A stretch of 64,000 nt of DNA from Polaribacter sp. IC073 (GCF_007997075.1 NZ_VORS01000001.1:62001-126000), one strand, 5' to 3'; positions 53,313 to 63,932 are shown, counted from the first letter of the stretch. Notes: generated by a model not told the origin, from the sequence alone. Numbers and translations: made by a program.

Positions 53313-54557
53313 TTAGGTTTGTCTATTTGTGTAGGCTAAACTGATCCAAAAAACAGGCATACTCCATAAAAAGGAAGCAGCTGGTATGGAGAAGAAAAAC
53401 CAAAAAATCAAAAATAAATTCCAAAACAATTTTTGCTCATTGGTTTTTTCATTTAGCACTTTGATAATTGACTTGTAAACAATTAAAAGTAACATTAAAA
53501 ATAGCATCAATCCTATAAAACCATATCTAAAAATTAAAGAGAAAGGTAATATATGTATATTATGTATTTTTTCACCCCCTAAAAGAGCAGAATTTAAAAC
53601 TGAATTATCGTTAAAAAGTTTAGATCCATCTATTGTACCTCCAGAACCAGATCCAAAAATAAACGTAACGAAATCACTTGTCCAATACTCAATAACAACT
53701 TGAACTTCTATAATTCTTTGAGATATAGAAACAAAAAAAGAACTGGAATAATCTATTCCTTCTTTAAAAATAACTATTATTTGATAAATTCTAAAACCTA
53801 TATTACTTTTTGGATTAAAAAAATACAACAATGTTTGCAATACTTCTACTTTAAAACAAAAAGCAAGAATAAGTAAACTTATTCCAAAAACAATAACTGA
53901 ATTCGTGCTGAAGTAATTCCTGGATTTTCTTAAAAGAAGTAGAAGTACCATTATAAAAAAAACAACTAACTGAGTGCGATTGGAAGAAAGCACCATTATA
54001 AAGTATGGAATTAATAAAAATAAACTACTAAAATATTTTTTTTTGATAATATTTACATAGACAAATACAATCATTAGTACTAACAATATAGCAGGAACCT
54101 TTAGATTAAAGGTTATACAAATAATTCCTAGTACGATAAGTATTTTACTAATATCAAAAAAATCATACGTTTGATTACTTTTTAGATATTGGAAAATATA
54201 AAACAATACTGTTCCTATTAGAACATATAAAAAATCGGTAATAATATAAATAATTGGGTTTCTATTTATTAAACCCAGAGAAATTGAGAGCATTGCAAAA
54301 GCAAACCAACCGTACACAAAGATTTCATTGAAGGTAAATAGTTTATTAACTTTCCTTTTCATGTTGATATTAAAGAAATCAATAACAAAATAAATAACTG
54401 TAAATAAAATAAGTAGTATTCTAAAATATGGAGTCAAAGCGAATCCCTTAGCTTCAAAAAAATTAGATGCAATACTTAAAAAAAAATCAAGTATTATGTA
54501 GAAAATAATAAATAAATATACCTTATGTTCTTTTTTTTGTAATAATTGTATGATCAT
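53313..54557 (-). CDS. Wzy-like O-antigen polymerase (membrane protein)
   Basis: A 414-residue protein with about eleven helices and a large periplasmic loop around residues 260-330 (DYSSSFFVSISQRIIEVQVV, FGSGSGGTIDGS, HNIHILPFSLIFRYGFIGLM). This loop layout is typical of Wzy polymerases, but the sequence family is too diverse to be sure. It lies 12 bp upstream of the ligase-like gene. Confidence 0.7.
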   Translation of the reverse strand: MIIQLLQKKEHKVYLFIIFYIILDFFLSIASNFFEAKGFALTPYFRILLILFTVIYFVIDFFNINMKRKVNKLFTFNEIFVYGWFAFAMLSISLGLINRNPIIYIITDFLYVLIGTVLFYIFQYLKSNQTYDFFDISKILIVLGIICITFNLKVPAILLVLMIVFVYVNIIKKKYFSSLFLLIPYFIMVLSSNRTQLVVFFIMVLLLLLRKSRNYFSTNSVIVFGISLLILAFCFKVEVLQTLLYFFNPKSNIGFRIYQIIVIFKEGIDYSSSFFVSISQRIIEVQVVIEYWTSDFVTFIFGSGSGGTIDGSKLFNDNSVLNSALLGGEKIHNIHILPFSLIFRYGFIGLMLFLMLLLIVYKSIIKVLNEKTNEQKLFWNLFLIFWFFFSIPAASFLWSMPVFWISLAYTNRQT

Positions 54558-54559
54558 TT

Positions 54560-55783
54560 TTAATCCTTTAAGGCATTAACTAAAGTTTTAGTAATTTCTA
54601 GTTTAACCGTTTCTACCTCTTTTTTAATCTTTTCGATTGATTGATTATTATTTTTAATTATTTTTAAAATAATATCCTGTAAATCACCTTTTGTAAAAGA
54701 CTTAATATCTAATGCAAAATCTTTTAAATTAATTAAATCAAATGTTCCTGTTGTTTTTGGTTGATATGCTAATCCTATTGTAGGTACACCTCCTGCTAAA
54801 GAAAATATAGCAGAATGCATTCTACTAGCAATAAAAACGTCCATTTTAGAGTATAAATAAACAAGCTCTTTTGGATTGTTTATACTATCAAGAGAGAACA
54901 CTTGAGACTCTACATTTAATTTATTTAATAATTCTTTAGATACTTTAAGGTCTCCATCCGTATCACTAACTGTAACCTGAGGAAAGATATAAACCTTTAT
55001 ATTTTGATTGACTATTTTACTAAGATTATTAATGGCATTGGCAATTCTATCAAGGTAATCATCTACATCTTTTACATCACTGCCACTGCTAGCAAATCTC
55101 CAATCTAATACAGTAATTCCTATTTTCAAACAATCCACAGAAGAAATTCCCATATCGTCTATCAAATCATTCTTTTGAGGTTCTAGTATAAAAGCAACAT
55201 CAGGTAACTCTTTAATTTTGATGTTAACGTTGTTGTTGTTTAAAAACTTTGTTGTGATATTTTCTCTACTAAACAAGAGATCTAATTTACAAAAAACTTT
55301 TTTTAATAAAAATTTATCCAAAAAGAAGTTTAGTGGACCAATACTCTGAGGAAATAAAATTATTTTTTTTTTGTGTTTTTTAGATAACCATAAATGATAT
55401 AAAACATTTATAAAACCAATTCCTAATGGTCCTTTTCTTGAAGAGTATAAATATCCTCCTCCGGCTGACAATACTAAATCTGCTTGTTTAATAGCATCGG
55501 CAGATTGTTTTTTATAGCTTATTACTTTTTTTAAGCCCGTGAAATATTTATTAATAAAACCTCCTTGGTTTAAAATATCCCAGACAGGAGGCACCGATTT
55601 TACATTTAGTTTTTTATAAAAACTTGAATTCTCTTCATGAAATTGTGACATCACCGAAATACTTACATTATTCTGATATGCCTTAGTGATTAGATTTATC
55701 ATAGCAACAATAATTCCAGAATCCCCTCTATTTTTGTATGAATAAGCATTAATAATTAAAATATTCTTTTTTGTTTTATTCAT
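54560..55783 (-). CDS. polysaccharide pyruvyl transferase
   Basis: A 407-residue WcaK/CsaB-like enzyme with a GT-B-like fold: NAYSYKNRGDSGIIVAMINL at the N-terminus, LVLSAGGGYLYSSRKGPLG, LFPQSIGPLN, and the conserved SRMHSAIFSLAGGVPTIGLA near residue 320. It adds a pyruvate ketal from phosphoenolpyruvate to a sugar, giving the polysaccharide negative charge. Follows the flippase gene by 46 bp. Confidence 0.88.
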   Translation of the reverse strand: MNKTKKNILIINAYSYKNRGDSGIIVAMINLITKAYQNNVSISVMSQFHEENSSFYKKLNVKSVPPVWDILNQGGFINKYFTGLKKVISYKKQSADAIKQADLVLSAGGGYLYSSRKGPLGIGFINVLYHLWLSKKHKKKIILFPQSIGPLNFFLDKFLLKKVFCKLDLLFSRENITTKFLNNNNVNIKIKELPDVAFILEPQKNDLIDDMGISSVDCLKIGITVLDWRFASSGSDVKDVDDYLDRIANAINNLSKIVNQNIKVYIFPQVTVSDTDGDLKVSKELLNKLNVESQVFSLDSINNPKELVYLYSKMDVFIASRMHSAIFSLAGGVPTIGLAYQPKTTGTFDLINLKDFALDIKSFTKGDLQDIILKIIKNNNQSIEKIKKEVETVKLEITKTLVNALKD

Positions 55784-55829
55784 TTTGATTGCACATTTAA
55801 GGTTTGATGAAAAATAAGTAAATATGATT

Positions 55830-57098
55830 TTACTCTATATGATTACTTTTAATCATTATTTTCCTATAATACATATAAACTCCTATAGAAAACAAAAATA
55901 TAGAATTAATCATAATTAATGCTAATGTATGACCGTTACTAAATTTTGGAAGTAAAATCACACTCAAAAGAACTGCAAAAATAGCAGTAAAAGCATGACT
56001 AAACAAAATATATCTTGTGGCATTAACTGCCTTCAAGGCTACGACAAAAACTCTTGAAATACCGAAAAAAAATTGATACACAAAAAAATACAATAAGTAT
56101 ACCGCTTTATCAGAGTAAAACAAATTATCATGATAGTATAACTTAAATAAAAATGTCATAATTACAGCAGTTACTATCAAAACGCCTATGAAAGGAAGTA
56201 GCAGTTTCTTCAATGTTTTTTGTACATATTCATTAATTCCTTGAAAATCTTCTCCATCAAATACTAGCGCTAATTTAACCAACATTATGTTTTCAAATGT
56301 CACAAAGAATACTGACAAAACTCCTACCAAATTTTGAGAAATTCTAACTGCATTAAAATCTTTAACTATTAAATATTTTTCTGCTAAAAAATATACTCCT
56401 TGACTATAAAGCCAAAAAAAAAGTATTCCTATTACAAGCCATATAGCATAATTACTATGTTTCTTTAATATTTCATAAAAACTTAGTTGAATGGATTTTG
56501 CCTTTAAATTAAAGATGTATTTAATTTTATTTTTTTTTAAAACAATAAAAATAAAAATCCCTAATAAATAACTAATAATTAAAGTAATATACACTGTTGA
56601 TAAGCTTATATTATCAATCGAATAATAATATATTAATGTTGTAAAAAAAAACAAAAGTATAGAGAAAGAAGAAAGTAAATTACTAGTAAAACTATCCTGA
56701 AAATAGACAAAGCTCAATCTTCTTATAAAGTCATAAATAGAGGTAAAGAAAGCTAGAATTACGATATAAATCAGATCATCAACTAAAAATTGATAATAAT
56801 TAATCACCACAATACTAACAATTAAAGATACTATGAGAAATAATAATAGGTTAATAAAAAATATTTTAAATATATAATTTTTATTGTTTTCACCTCTTTT
56901 TAAAAAAACTTGTAATGGTTGATTTGCAAAACTTGAGATAACCAAACTAATAATGATAACAATAGAATAACCTAAAAAAAAATCTTTAAAAAGAGTCGAA
57001 GAAATTAATTTTGATAGAACAAATATTAAAGCAAAATTCAATAAACTAATGATCCCTTGTTCAAATAAAATTTGATATTTTCTAGATAAAACACTCAT
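55830..57098 (-). CDS. polysaccharide flippase (Wzx-like, MATE/MOP superfamily)
   Basis: A 422-residue membrane protein with about twelve helices and very low GC. It begins LSRKYQILFEQGIISLLNFA and has the repeating helix pairs of Wzx/RfbX proteins. It should flip the lipid-linked repeat unit to the periplasm. Position next to rmlC and the pyruvyl transferase supports this. Family assignment rests mainly on topology and context. Confidence 0.78.
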   Translation of the reverse strand: MSVLSRKYQILFEQGIISLLNFALIFVLSKLISSTLFKDFFLGYSIVIIISLVISSFANQPLQVFLKRGENNKNYIFKIFFINLLLFLIVSLIVSIVVINYYQFLVDDLIYIVILAFFTSIYDFIRRLSFVYFQDSFTSNLLSSFSILLFFFTTLIYYYSIDNISLSTVYITLIISYLLGIFIFIVLKKNKIKYIFNLKAKSIQLSFYEILKKHSNYAIWLVIGILFFWLYSQGVYFLAEKYLIVKDFNAVRISQNLVGVLSVFFVTFENIMLVKLALVFDGEDFQGINEYVQKTLKKLLLPFIGVLIVTAVIMTFLFKLYYHDNLFYSDKAVYLLYFFVYQFFFGISRVFVVALKAVNATRYILFSHAFTAIFAVLLSVILLPKFSNGHTLALIMINSIFLFSIGVYMYYRKIMIKSNHIE

Positions 57099-57101
57099 CT
57101 T

Positions 57102-57641
57102 TTATTTAGTATTAAAATTCGGTAGGTTTTTATCTTTTTTAGAAAGTTGTATTTCTTTCTCTTCTAACTTCCAATCAATATTTAAATTTTTGTCATCAAA
57201 CAAAACCCCATCTTCCGATTCTTTATTATAATAATTATCACACTTATAAGAAAAAATAGTATCGTCTTCTAAAGTAATAAAACCATGTAAAAAACCTCTT
57301 GGCACAAATAATTGTTTGTTATTTTCTTCAGATAATTCTATTGAAAAATGTTTTCCATACGTTGGTGAATCTTTTCTAACATCAACAGCAACATCTAATA
57401 CTTTTCCTTTTACAACTCTTACTAGTTTTGCCTGAGCAAATCCGCCTTTTTGTAGATGTAAACCTCTTAAAACTCCTTTTTGAGAAATAGACTGATTATC
57501 TTGTACAAAATCGATTTTTAAACCTGTTTTTTCTCTAAATATTTTTTTATTAAAAACTTCAAAAAAGCTTCCTCTTTTATCTCCAAAAACGATAGGCTCT
57601 ATTATATAACAGCCTTTTAAAGATGTCTCTGTAACCTTCAT
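57102..57641 (-). CDS. rfbC: dTDP-4-dehydrorhamnose 3,5-epimerase
   Basis: A 179-residue RmlC cupin: KRGSFFEVFNKKIF, FVQDNQSISQKGVLRGLHLQ with catalytic His, VVKGKVLDVAVDVRKDSPTYG and VPRGFLHGF. It epimerises dTDP-4-keto-6-deoxyglucose at C3 and C5. ATG overlaps the rfbA stop by one base. Length is normal. Confidence 0.95.
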   Translation of the reverse strand: MKVTETSLKGCYIIEPIVFGDKRGSFFEVFNKKIFREKTGLKIDFVQDNQSISQKGVLRGLHLQKGGFAQAKLVRVVKGKVLDVAVDVRKDSPTYGKHFSIELSEENNKQLFVPRGFLHGFITLEDDTIFSYKCDNYYNKESEDGVLFDDKNLNIDWKLEEKEIQLSKKDKNLPNFNTK

Positions 57642-58495
57642 TAAATGTTTAATAAATTAGTTGAATATCCACTTTTTAACAGGGACTTTGTTATTTCTAT
57701 CATTTCTTGTTTGGTTATAAAACCTGCGCTATATGCAGCTTCTTCAATAGAACCAACCTTTAAACCTTGTCTTTCTTCAATTACTTGTACAAACTGACCT
57801 GCTTGCATTAAAGAATTAAAAGTACCGGTATCTAGCCAAGCAGTTCCTCTATCTAAAATTTCTACAGATAGTTTCCCTTTTTTTAAATAGACATTATTTA
57901 CTTCTGTAATTTCTAATTCGCCTCTTTTACTTGGCTTTATATTTTTAGCAATTTCAATGACATCATTGTCATAAAAATAAATACCAGGTACTGCATAATT
58001 AGACTTCGGCTTTTCTGGTTTTTCTTCAATTGAAATTGCCTTTAAATCTTTATCAAATTCTACCACACCATATCTTTCTGGGTCATTTACATGATATGCA
58101 TATACAATCCCTCCATCCGGATTGTTATTTGCTTTTAACAAGTTAGACAATCCAGAGCCGTAAAAAATATTGTCTCCCAAGATTAAAGCAACCTTATCTA
58201 ACCCAATAAATTTTTCACCAATAATAAAAGCTTCTGCCAACCCATTAGGATTTTCTTGCACTTCATATTCAAAACTACAACCAATCTGGTTTCCGTTTCC
58301 TAATAATTTTTTAAATAGGGGTAAATCTTGTGGTGTAGAAATTATTAAGATCTCTCTAATTCCTGCAGAAATTAAGGTAGCAATTGGATAATAAATCATT
58401 GGTTTATCATACACGGGCATCAATTGCTTACTAACCGCTAATGTAAGCGGGTGTAACCGTGTGCCAGAACCTCCTGCTAAAACTATTCCTTTCAT
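57641..58495 (-). CDS. rfbA: glucose-1-phosphate thymidylyltransferase
   Basis: A 284-residue Rml[21 protein letters not shown] at the start, [21 protein letters not shown] and [15 protein letters not shown]. It makes dTDP-glucose from glucose-1-phosphate and dTTP. Lies between rfbB (1-bp gap) and rfbC. Full length. Confidence 0.96.
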   Translation of the reverse strand: MKGIVLAGGSGTRLHPLTLAVSKQLMPVYDKPMIYYPIATLISAGIREILIISTPQDLPLFKKLLGNGNQIGCSFEYEVQENPNGLAEAFIIGEKFIGLDKVALILGDNIFYGSGLSNLLKANNNPDGGIVYAYHVNDPERYGVVEFDKDLKAISIEEKPEKPKSNYAVPGIYFYDNDVIEIAKNIKPSKRGELEITEVNNVYLKKGKLSVEILDRGTAWLDTGTFNSLMQAGQFVQVIEERQGLKVGSIEEAAYSAGFITKQEMIEITKSLLKSGYSTNLLNI

Positions 58496-58496
58496 A

Positions 58497-59504
58497 TTAA
58501 TTGTATTTATTTAAATACCATTGAATGGTTTTTAAAATACCTGATTCAAAATTTTCAGCTGCAGACCAACCCAATTCAATCTCTAACTTAGTTGCATCAA
58601 TTGCATATCTAAAGTCATGCCCAGGTCTATCTTTTACAAAACTTATTTGTGCTTTGTAAGACTTTTCTTTTGGATGAATTTCATCTAAAACTTCACAAAT
58701 TTTGTTTGCAATATATAAGTTATCTCGCTCGTTTTTACCACCAATATTATAGGTTTCTCCAGATTTACCGTTTTTATAAACCAATTCAATCCCTTTACAA
58801 TGATCTAAAACATACAACCAGTCTCTTATATTTTTTCCATCGCCATAAATGGGGATGTTTTCTCCTGAAATTGCTTTTCTAATAATGGTTGGTATTAGTT
58901 TTTCATCATGTTGTTTTGGTCCGTAATTATTTGAGCAATTTGTAGTAACTACGTGCATACCATACGTATGAAAATAACTTCTTACCATAAAGTCTGATGA
59001 TGCTTTGGAAGCACTATAAGGACTGTTTGGTGCGTATGGAGTTTCTTCTGTAAACAAACCTATTTCACCTAAAGTGCCATACACTTCATCTGTAGAAATA
59101 TGGTGGAACCTTGAATTTTCAAAATTTTTCTTAAATACATTGGGCGATTCCATCCAATAATTCTTCGCTACATCTAACAAATTAAACGTGCCAAAAACAT
59201 TGGTTCTTACAAAAGCATCCGGGTTTTTAATCGAATTGTCTACATGAGATTCTGCAGCAAAGTGAATTACTTCAGAAAAATTATATTTTTTAAATAAATT
59301 TTCAACTAAGCTCCTGTCACAAATATCCCCTTCAATAAAAGTATAATTTGCATTATTTTCTATTTCTTTTAGATTTTGTAAATCACCTGCGTATGTTAAG
59401 ACATCTAGATTTACAACATGATATTCTTTATTATTATTTAAAAAATAAGGAATAAAATTAGCGCCAATAAAACCAGCGCCTCCCGTAATAAGAATCGTTT
59501 GCAT
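58497..59504 (-). CDS. rfbB: dTDP-glucose 4,6-dehydratase
   Basis: A 335-residue RmlB of the extended SDR family: [13 protein letters not shown]-binding loop (about 8-17), HISTDEVYG with catalytic TDE (about 138-140), Y163xxxK167 in [10 protein letters not shown], and [12 protein letters not shown]. It converts dTDP-glucose to dTDP-4-keto-6-deoxyglucose. First of the rml genes here; rmlD is not in the cluster. Confidence 0.96.
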   Translation of the reverse strand: MQTILITGGAGFIGANFIPYFLNNNKEYHVVNLDVLTYAGDLQNLKEIENNANYTFIEGDICDRSLVENLFKKYNFSEVIHFAAESHVDNSIKNPDAFVRTNVFGTFNLLDVAKNYWMESPNVFKKNFENSRFHHISTDEVYGTLGEIGLFTEETPYAPNSPYSASKASSDFMVRSYFHTYGMHVVTTNCSNNYGPKQHDEKLIPTIIRKAISGENIPIYGDGKNIRDWLYVLDHCKGIELVYKNGKSGETYNIGGKNERDNLYIANKICEVLDEIHPKEKSYKAQISFVKDRPGHDFRYAIDATKLEIELGWSAAENFESGILKTIQWYLNKYN

Positions 59505-59506
59505 AC

Positions 59507-60562
59507 TTACTTTTTATAATTGCTTAAATAAGTGTTGATCTTAATTAGCAGCAATACAAAAATCATAAGAAAAGCACCTAAAGCAGCTAATTGCAATGCT
59601 ATATTTTCTGTAATTCCTTTTATTTCGTAACCAATAGGCTGAAAATTAGAAATCACATTTATAACTTCATATGTATTCGATTTTTCTTTGACGACAACTT
59701 TCAGTTCAGCATTTAACTTTCGATTGGTTTCAAAAAGTTCTAATTCTTTCGTTGTTCTTTTTTCACCTCCTAAATCAATATTTGTACCACTAGTCTGTTT
59801 TTTTGCTTCGTCTAACATTACTTGCATATAAACTCTTCTTAAAGAATCTATTTGACCTAGGTTTTGGCGAAGCAAAGAATCTGATCTATTTAAGTTTTCA
59901 TTTGTTAACTCTTTAACTCTATTAAAGTATTTATTTTCTACTACAGAAGACAAAATAACCTCATCTAATTTATTAAAGACATCATTTTGTTGCGCTACAA
60001 CATGTATCCTATGAATCTTATAATCTAACTCTGTAAAAGAAGTTTTAAACTCTTCGAAAGTGTAACTTTTAACAGTTGTAGTATCCACAGCTAGTACAAA
60101 ATCATTGTAAGATTCTATGATATCATTCTTATTTACAATTGGCTCTATTGTAAACTTCTTTAACGAGCCTGCAGTTTCTTTGTCTAATTGAAATGTTTTT
60201 TGAATTCTTGCAGTGTCTTTCTGTTTTACAAGGTCATTATAAAAATTAACATTATTGTACAGTTGCCTTGCACTTTTAAAGTTTGGTTCTACTAATAAAT
60301 CAGAAGCATAAGTGTTTCCTTTATTAGTTTCTAAAATAAAGCCTGCTACAAAGCCAATAATTGCTGCAATACCAATTTTTAATAAATTATCTTTAAGAAA
60401 AATTAATATTGAAATAAAGAAGTGAAATATTCCTTTAAAAATACTTCCTATAAAATTAAAAAGCTTAGAAAATCCTTTTCCTATAATTACAAATAAAGAA
60501 CCTAAATCTACTTCTTCTTCGTTATTATTGTTACTGTTTGTGGGTTGTTGGTTTGTTAACAT
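59507..60562 (-). CDS. chain-length determinant (Wzz-like) protein
   Basis: A 351-residue protein with a membrane region near residues 45-80 (ending IGIAAIIGFVAGFILETNKG), a periplasmic domain of about 240 residues rich in charged helices, and a last membrane helix (about 325-345, ALGAFLMIFVLLLIKI). That is the Wzz topology, without a kinase domain. It should control polysaccharide chain length. The N-terminus has an Asn/Gln-rich run. It is the first gene of the cluster. Confidence 0.78.
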   Translation of the reverse strand: MLTNQQPTNSNNNNEEEVDLGSLFVIIGKGFSKLFNFIGSIFKGIFHFFISILIFLKDNLLKIGIAAIIGFVAGFILETNKGNTYASDLLVEPNFKSARQLYNNVNFYNDLVKQKDTARIQKTFQLDKETAGSLKKFTIEPIVNKNDIIESYNDFVLAVDTTTVKSYTFEEFKTSFTELDYKIHRIHVVAQQNDVFNKLDEVILSSVVENKYFNRVKELTNENLNRSDSLLRQNLGQIDSLRRVYMQVMLDEAKKQTSGTNIDLGGEKRTTKELELFETNRKLNAELKVVVKEKSNTYEVINVISNFQPIGYEIKGITENIALQLAALGAFLMIFVLLLIKINTYLSNYKK

Positions 60563-60581
60563 GTTTGGTTATAAATACAGT

Positions 60582-62270
60582 TTAACTGTTAAAAATTTGT
60601 TCTAATATTTTTTGTGTAATGGCATATGTTGGTGTTACGCCAGTCATTCCTAATCCGCCAGAAGCCAATGTTGCACCAGTTTCTAAAGGATTATCTGATG
60701 CATAATAAGCATATCTTACTTGTACATCTTCAGAAATATTTCCTCTAATTCTAGAAGCAGATTGTATGGCTTTTTGGTAATGAGCTCCTTCCATTTCTAA
60801 ACCGATAACATTCCAGGTAGAATCATGAAAAAATTTCAATAAGTCTTTATTCTGCAAAGAAGTTCCTAATACAGACACCATAGAACCATCAAAAACTTCA
60901 ATACCAAAGCCTTCTAAATCTTCTTTTGTTAATTCATTTTTAAACGGATAATTATCTGCTGTTCCTTCAAAAATATGTGCAGAAGGTATCATAATATCTC
61001 CTTTTCCTCCTTCAAGAATACCTGCTTTACCCATAATAGAAACAGATTTTACATCTAAATGAGTTTTAGTGTTCTTTTCACAAGTGTAAGGTTTTAACAA
61101 TTCATCCATTGTTTCAAAGGCCTGCTCACCAAAAGCATAGTCCATTACAATAATCACAGGGTTTTCTGCTAACTTTTCTTTTTTAGAGAACGTTAATACT
61201 TCAAAATTTATTTTAGCTGTATCTATAATCTGAACATTAATATTTGTCCCAGAAGTATCTTTGATATAAATAAGGCCGTTTGAAGAAGCAAAATCTTTCA
61301 CTTTTTTCTGCAAAGGTTTACTGTCTGAGTTACTTAAAACCTGATACAATTCAAATCCTTTTAAATCCTTTACTTCTTTTGGCAATGCATTTTTTGCATA
61401 TATAGAATTTAATACACTGTGCATATTTGCACTTATAATGTGTATGGGTCTTTCTAATAAACGATGCTCATTTAAAACTTTTTTAATGTCATTCGCCCAA
61501 ATTTCACCATAAATATGATGTCCTATTTCTTCTATTAAAATAGAACTAAATGTTACCGTTCTTTTCTTATTTTCTAAAACTTCATTTATCGCGAGTTTAC
61601 CCAACCAATAAATTAGTTGAAAAAAACGATCCGGATTTTCTTCCGATGAAAAATTCTTATAAATACTTAAAACCTCGTCAAAAGTTCTTCCTAAAATATT
61701 CCCTAAATGGGCAATAGTTACCTCTCTTTCTTCGTCTGTAACTTCTTTTTGGTAAAGTACAATGTCTTCTAAATGTTTCCATTCTCTTGTAAAATCTTCA
61801 CCATCATTTAGTGTAACTCTTTCTTGAATTTTATGAGATTCTATAAATAAGAAGGTTAAATGCGTTAGAATATCATAGATTTCAGACCTTCCTCTGGTTA
61901 TCTCAATATTCATTTGATCTTTATCTATTCGATAACAATTTCTTCTTCTTTTTGGTGGAATAATTGAGTTAAAATGCGAATTTTTATATCCTTCATCTGC
62001 TGTTAAATTAATATACTGGCATTCTTCAATTCCTTCAGGAAGCCTTTCTATCACATACGTTAAACCACTCAACTCTATTCTTTCTTCGCCTATAGAACCA
62101 TAAATCTCTGGCCTTAAAGAAAGTAACGATTTACGCAAAGTTTCTCCTGAAATTCCCATTGGTTTGTAAAAACCTCTACTAAACAAATGACGCATAGAAA
62201 TATATAATTTTTCTATGGCATTTGTAGATTCTTGCGCGCGTGTTCTTGCTATTTTTTTTACTTCTGACAT
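60582..62270 (-). CDS. conserved protein with nucleoside-phosphorylase-like C-terminus (DUF6909-type)
   Basis: A 562-residue cytoplasmic protein of a family conserved in Flavobacteria (I believe DUF6909; from memory). The N-terminal half is helical. The C-terminal part (about 350-560) looks like the purine nucleoside phosphorylase/MTAN fold: VSIMGKAGILEGGKGDIMIP resembles the phosphate-binding and GDI strand, and VIGLEMEGAHYQKAI resembles the substrate-binding MEG/MEA loop. Function unknown. It lies between the S41 protease and wzz genes on the same strand. Confidence 0.7.
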   Translation of the reverse strand: MSEVKKIARTRAQESTNAIEKLYISMRHLFSRGFYKPMGISGETLRKSLLSLRPEIYGSIGEERIELSGLTYVIERLPEGIEECQYINLTADEGYKNSHFNSIIPPKRRRNCYRIDKDQMNIEITRGRSEIYDILTHLTFLFIESHKIQERVTLNDGEDFTREWKHLEDIVLYQKEVTDEEREVTIAHLGNILGRTFDEVLSIYKNFSSEENPDRFFQLIYWLGKLAINEVLENKKRTVTFSSILIEEIGHHIYGEIWANDIKKVLNEHRLLERPIHIISANMHSVLNSIYAKNALPKEVKDLKGFELYQVLSNSDSKPLQKKVKDFASSNGLIYIKDTSGTNINVQIIDTAKINFEVLTFSKKEKLAENPVIIVMDYAFGEQAFETMDELLKPYTCEKNTKTHLDVKSVSIMGKAGILEGGKGDIMIPSAHIFEGTADNYPFKNELTKEDLEGFGIEVFDGSMVSVLGTSLQNKDLLKFFHDSTWNVIGLEMEGAHYQKAIQSASRIRGNISEDVQVRYAYYASDNPLETGATLASGGLGMTGVTPTYAITQKILEQIFNS

Positions 62271-62297
62271 ATTCTTATTTAAGGTATAAATATAAAA

Positions 62298-63932
62298 CTA
62301 TTTACCTGATAAAATTTCACGGTATTTAGCTTCATTTTGCAATAAAACAACTGCTTCAGAGATCGTTTTATCATATTTTAAATGATACTGATAAACGCCT
62401 TCTTTATAAAAAAATCTTTCTAAAATTTCTGCTTTGATTACTTCAGAAATAATGTCTTTATTTTTTGATATTTCAGTGATTTTATCTTCTGCTAACTTTT
62501 CCTTTATTTGATAATATTCTTTCGAAATGTTATTTTCTTTGGATGCTAAAAAGGCTTTTTTAAACAAAGATTCTTGCGCAGTTACAAAAGTGGTGTCTAC
62601 TTTTAAATACTTTGTAAAGGTATTAAAGTCTGAACTTTTAAAGTCGAAATCCTCTATTTTTTTTATTGCTTGGTTTTCATAAAAATATTGAGTTGCATAA
62701 TTAAAAATAGCCTTTGTTTCTAGCAACTTATCTGTAGCTTCATTTCTATTTGATGTACTAATCTCAATATCTGGTTGTACGCCACCACCATCATAAACAG
62801 TTCTACCATTTGCTGTTTTAAAAGCGTTAATTCCCTTGTCTGAAAACTTAGGCACTATCCCCGTTTTTGCATCTCTGTTTTCATAATCTAACTCTTGAAT
62901 ACATCTTCCGCTTGGTGTGTAATATTTCGAGATTGTAAGCTTCAACTGCGTACCGTAAGTTAATTCTCTATAACGTTGCACCAAACCTTTACCAAAAGAA
63001 CGTTTTCCCATAATTACTGCTCTGTCGTAATCTTGCAGAGAACCACTTACAATTTCCGATGCCGATGCAGAACGTTCATTTATTAAAACCACGATCGGAA
63101 TTTCTAAATCTAACGGATCGTTTTTAGTGTTATATGTATTGCTCCACTTTTTAATTTTTGCCTTTGTGCTTACTATTTTTTTCCCTTTAGGTAAAAAGAA
63201 ATTGGAAATTCTAATCGATTCTAACAAAGAGCCACCAGGATTGTAACGAAGATCAAAAACCAGCTTCGTCATTCCTTGTTTCTTTAATTTTCTGTAGGCT
63301 TTTTTTACTTCGGAAGATGCTTTTTCATTAAAACGAGTTAATGTAATATACCCTGTTTCTTCATCTATCATTTCTGCGAATGGCACAGGATTGATGACAA
63401 CTTTGTCTCGGGTAATCTCTTTTCTCAGAACACTTCCTTGTCTTTCAACTTCAATAGAAAATTTACTATTTGGGGTGCCTTTTAAAAACATAGAAAGTTG
63501 GTCTCTTTCCATATTTTTTATCGATTGATTGTCTACGGAAACAATAACATCTCCGGCTTTTAAAGCTGCTTTATCTGCAGAAAACCCTTTATAAACTTCA
63601 CTTATTTCAATTCCTTGTTTGGTGTAATAAACCGCAACTCCAATGCCGCCATACTCTCCTGCTCTTCTTATTTTTGCAGTTTCTACATCTTGTTCATTGT
63701 AAAAATTGGTATACGGATCTAGGTCTTTAAGTGTGTTTTTAATTGCTTTATTTGTAAATTCTGCAGGATTAATTTCATCTACATAATACATATTCAATTC
63801 TTTAAATAATGTATTGTAAATCTCTATTTGTTTTGCAACTTCAAAAAACTTCGATTTAAAAGAGTAGGTGATAAAAATAGTACCTATCAATAATAAAACA
63901 ACGGTTTTCTTTTTAAGGTTGAATATTTTCAT
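62298..63932 (-). CDS. S41-family C-terminal processing protease (CtpA-like)
   Basis: A 544-residue periplasmic or membrane-anchored protease: N-terminal hydrophobic anchor (about 9-26), PDZ domain (about 80-165, with GGIGVAVYYTKQGIEISEV), then the S41 core with RYNPGGSLLESIRISNFF, catalytic Ser in ERSASASEIVSG near 290 and Lys in GKRSFGKGLVQ near 313. It trims C-termini of envelope proteins. Its start overlaps the end of rnpA by 20 bp. Confidence 0.93.
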   Translation of the reverse strand: MKIFNLKKKTVVLLLIGTIFITYSFKSKFFEVAKQIEIYNTLFKELNMYYVDEINPAEFTNKAIKNTLKDLDPYTNFYNEQDVETAKIRRAGEYGGIGVAVYYTKQGIEISEVYKGFSADKAALKAGDVIVSVDNQSIKNMERDQLSMFLKGTPNSKFSIEVERQGSVLRKEITRDKVVINPVPFAEMIDEETGYITLTRFNEKASSEVKKAYRKLKKQGMTKLVFDLRYNPGGSLLESIRISNFFLPKGKKIVSTKAKIKKWSNTYNTKNDPLDLEIPIVVLINERSASASEIVSGSLQDYDRAVIMGKRSFGKGLVQRYRELTYGTQLKLTISKYYTPSGRCIQELDYENRDAKTGIVPKFSDKGINAFKTANGRTVYDGGGVQPDIEISTSNRNEATDKLLETKAIFNYATQYFYENQAIKKIEDFDFKSSDFNTFTKYLKVDTTFVTAQESLFKKAFLASKENNISKEYYQIKEKLAEDKITEISKNKDIISEVIKAEILERFFYKEGVYQYHLKYDKTISEAVVLLQNEAKYREILSGK

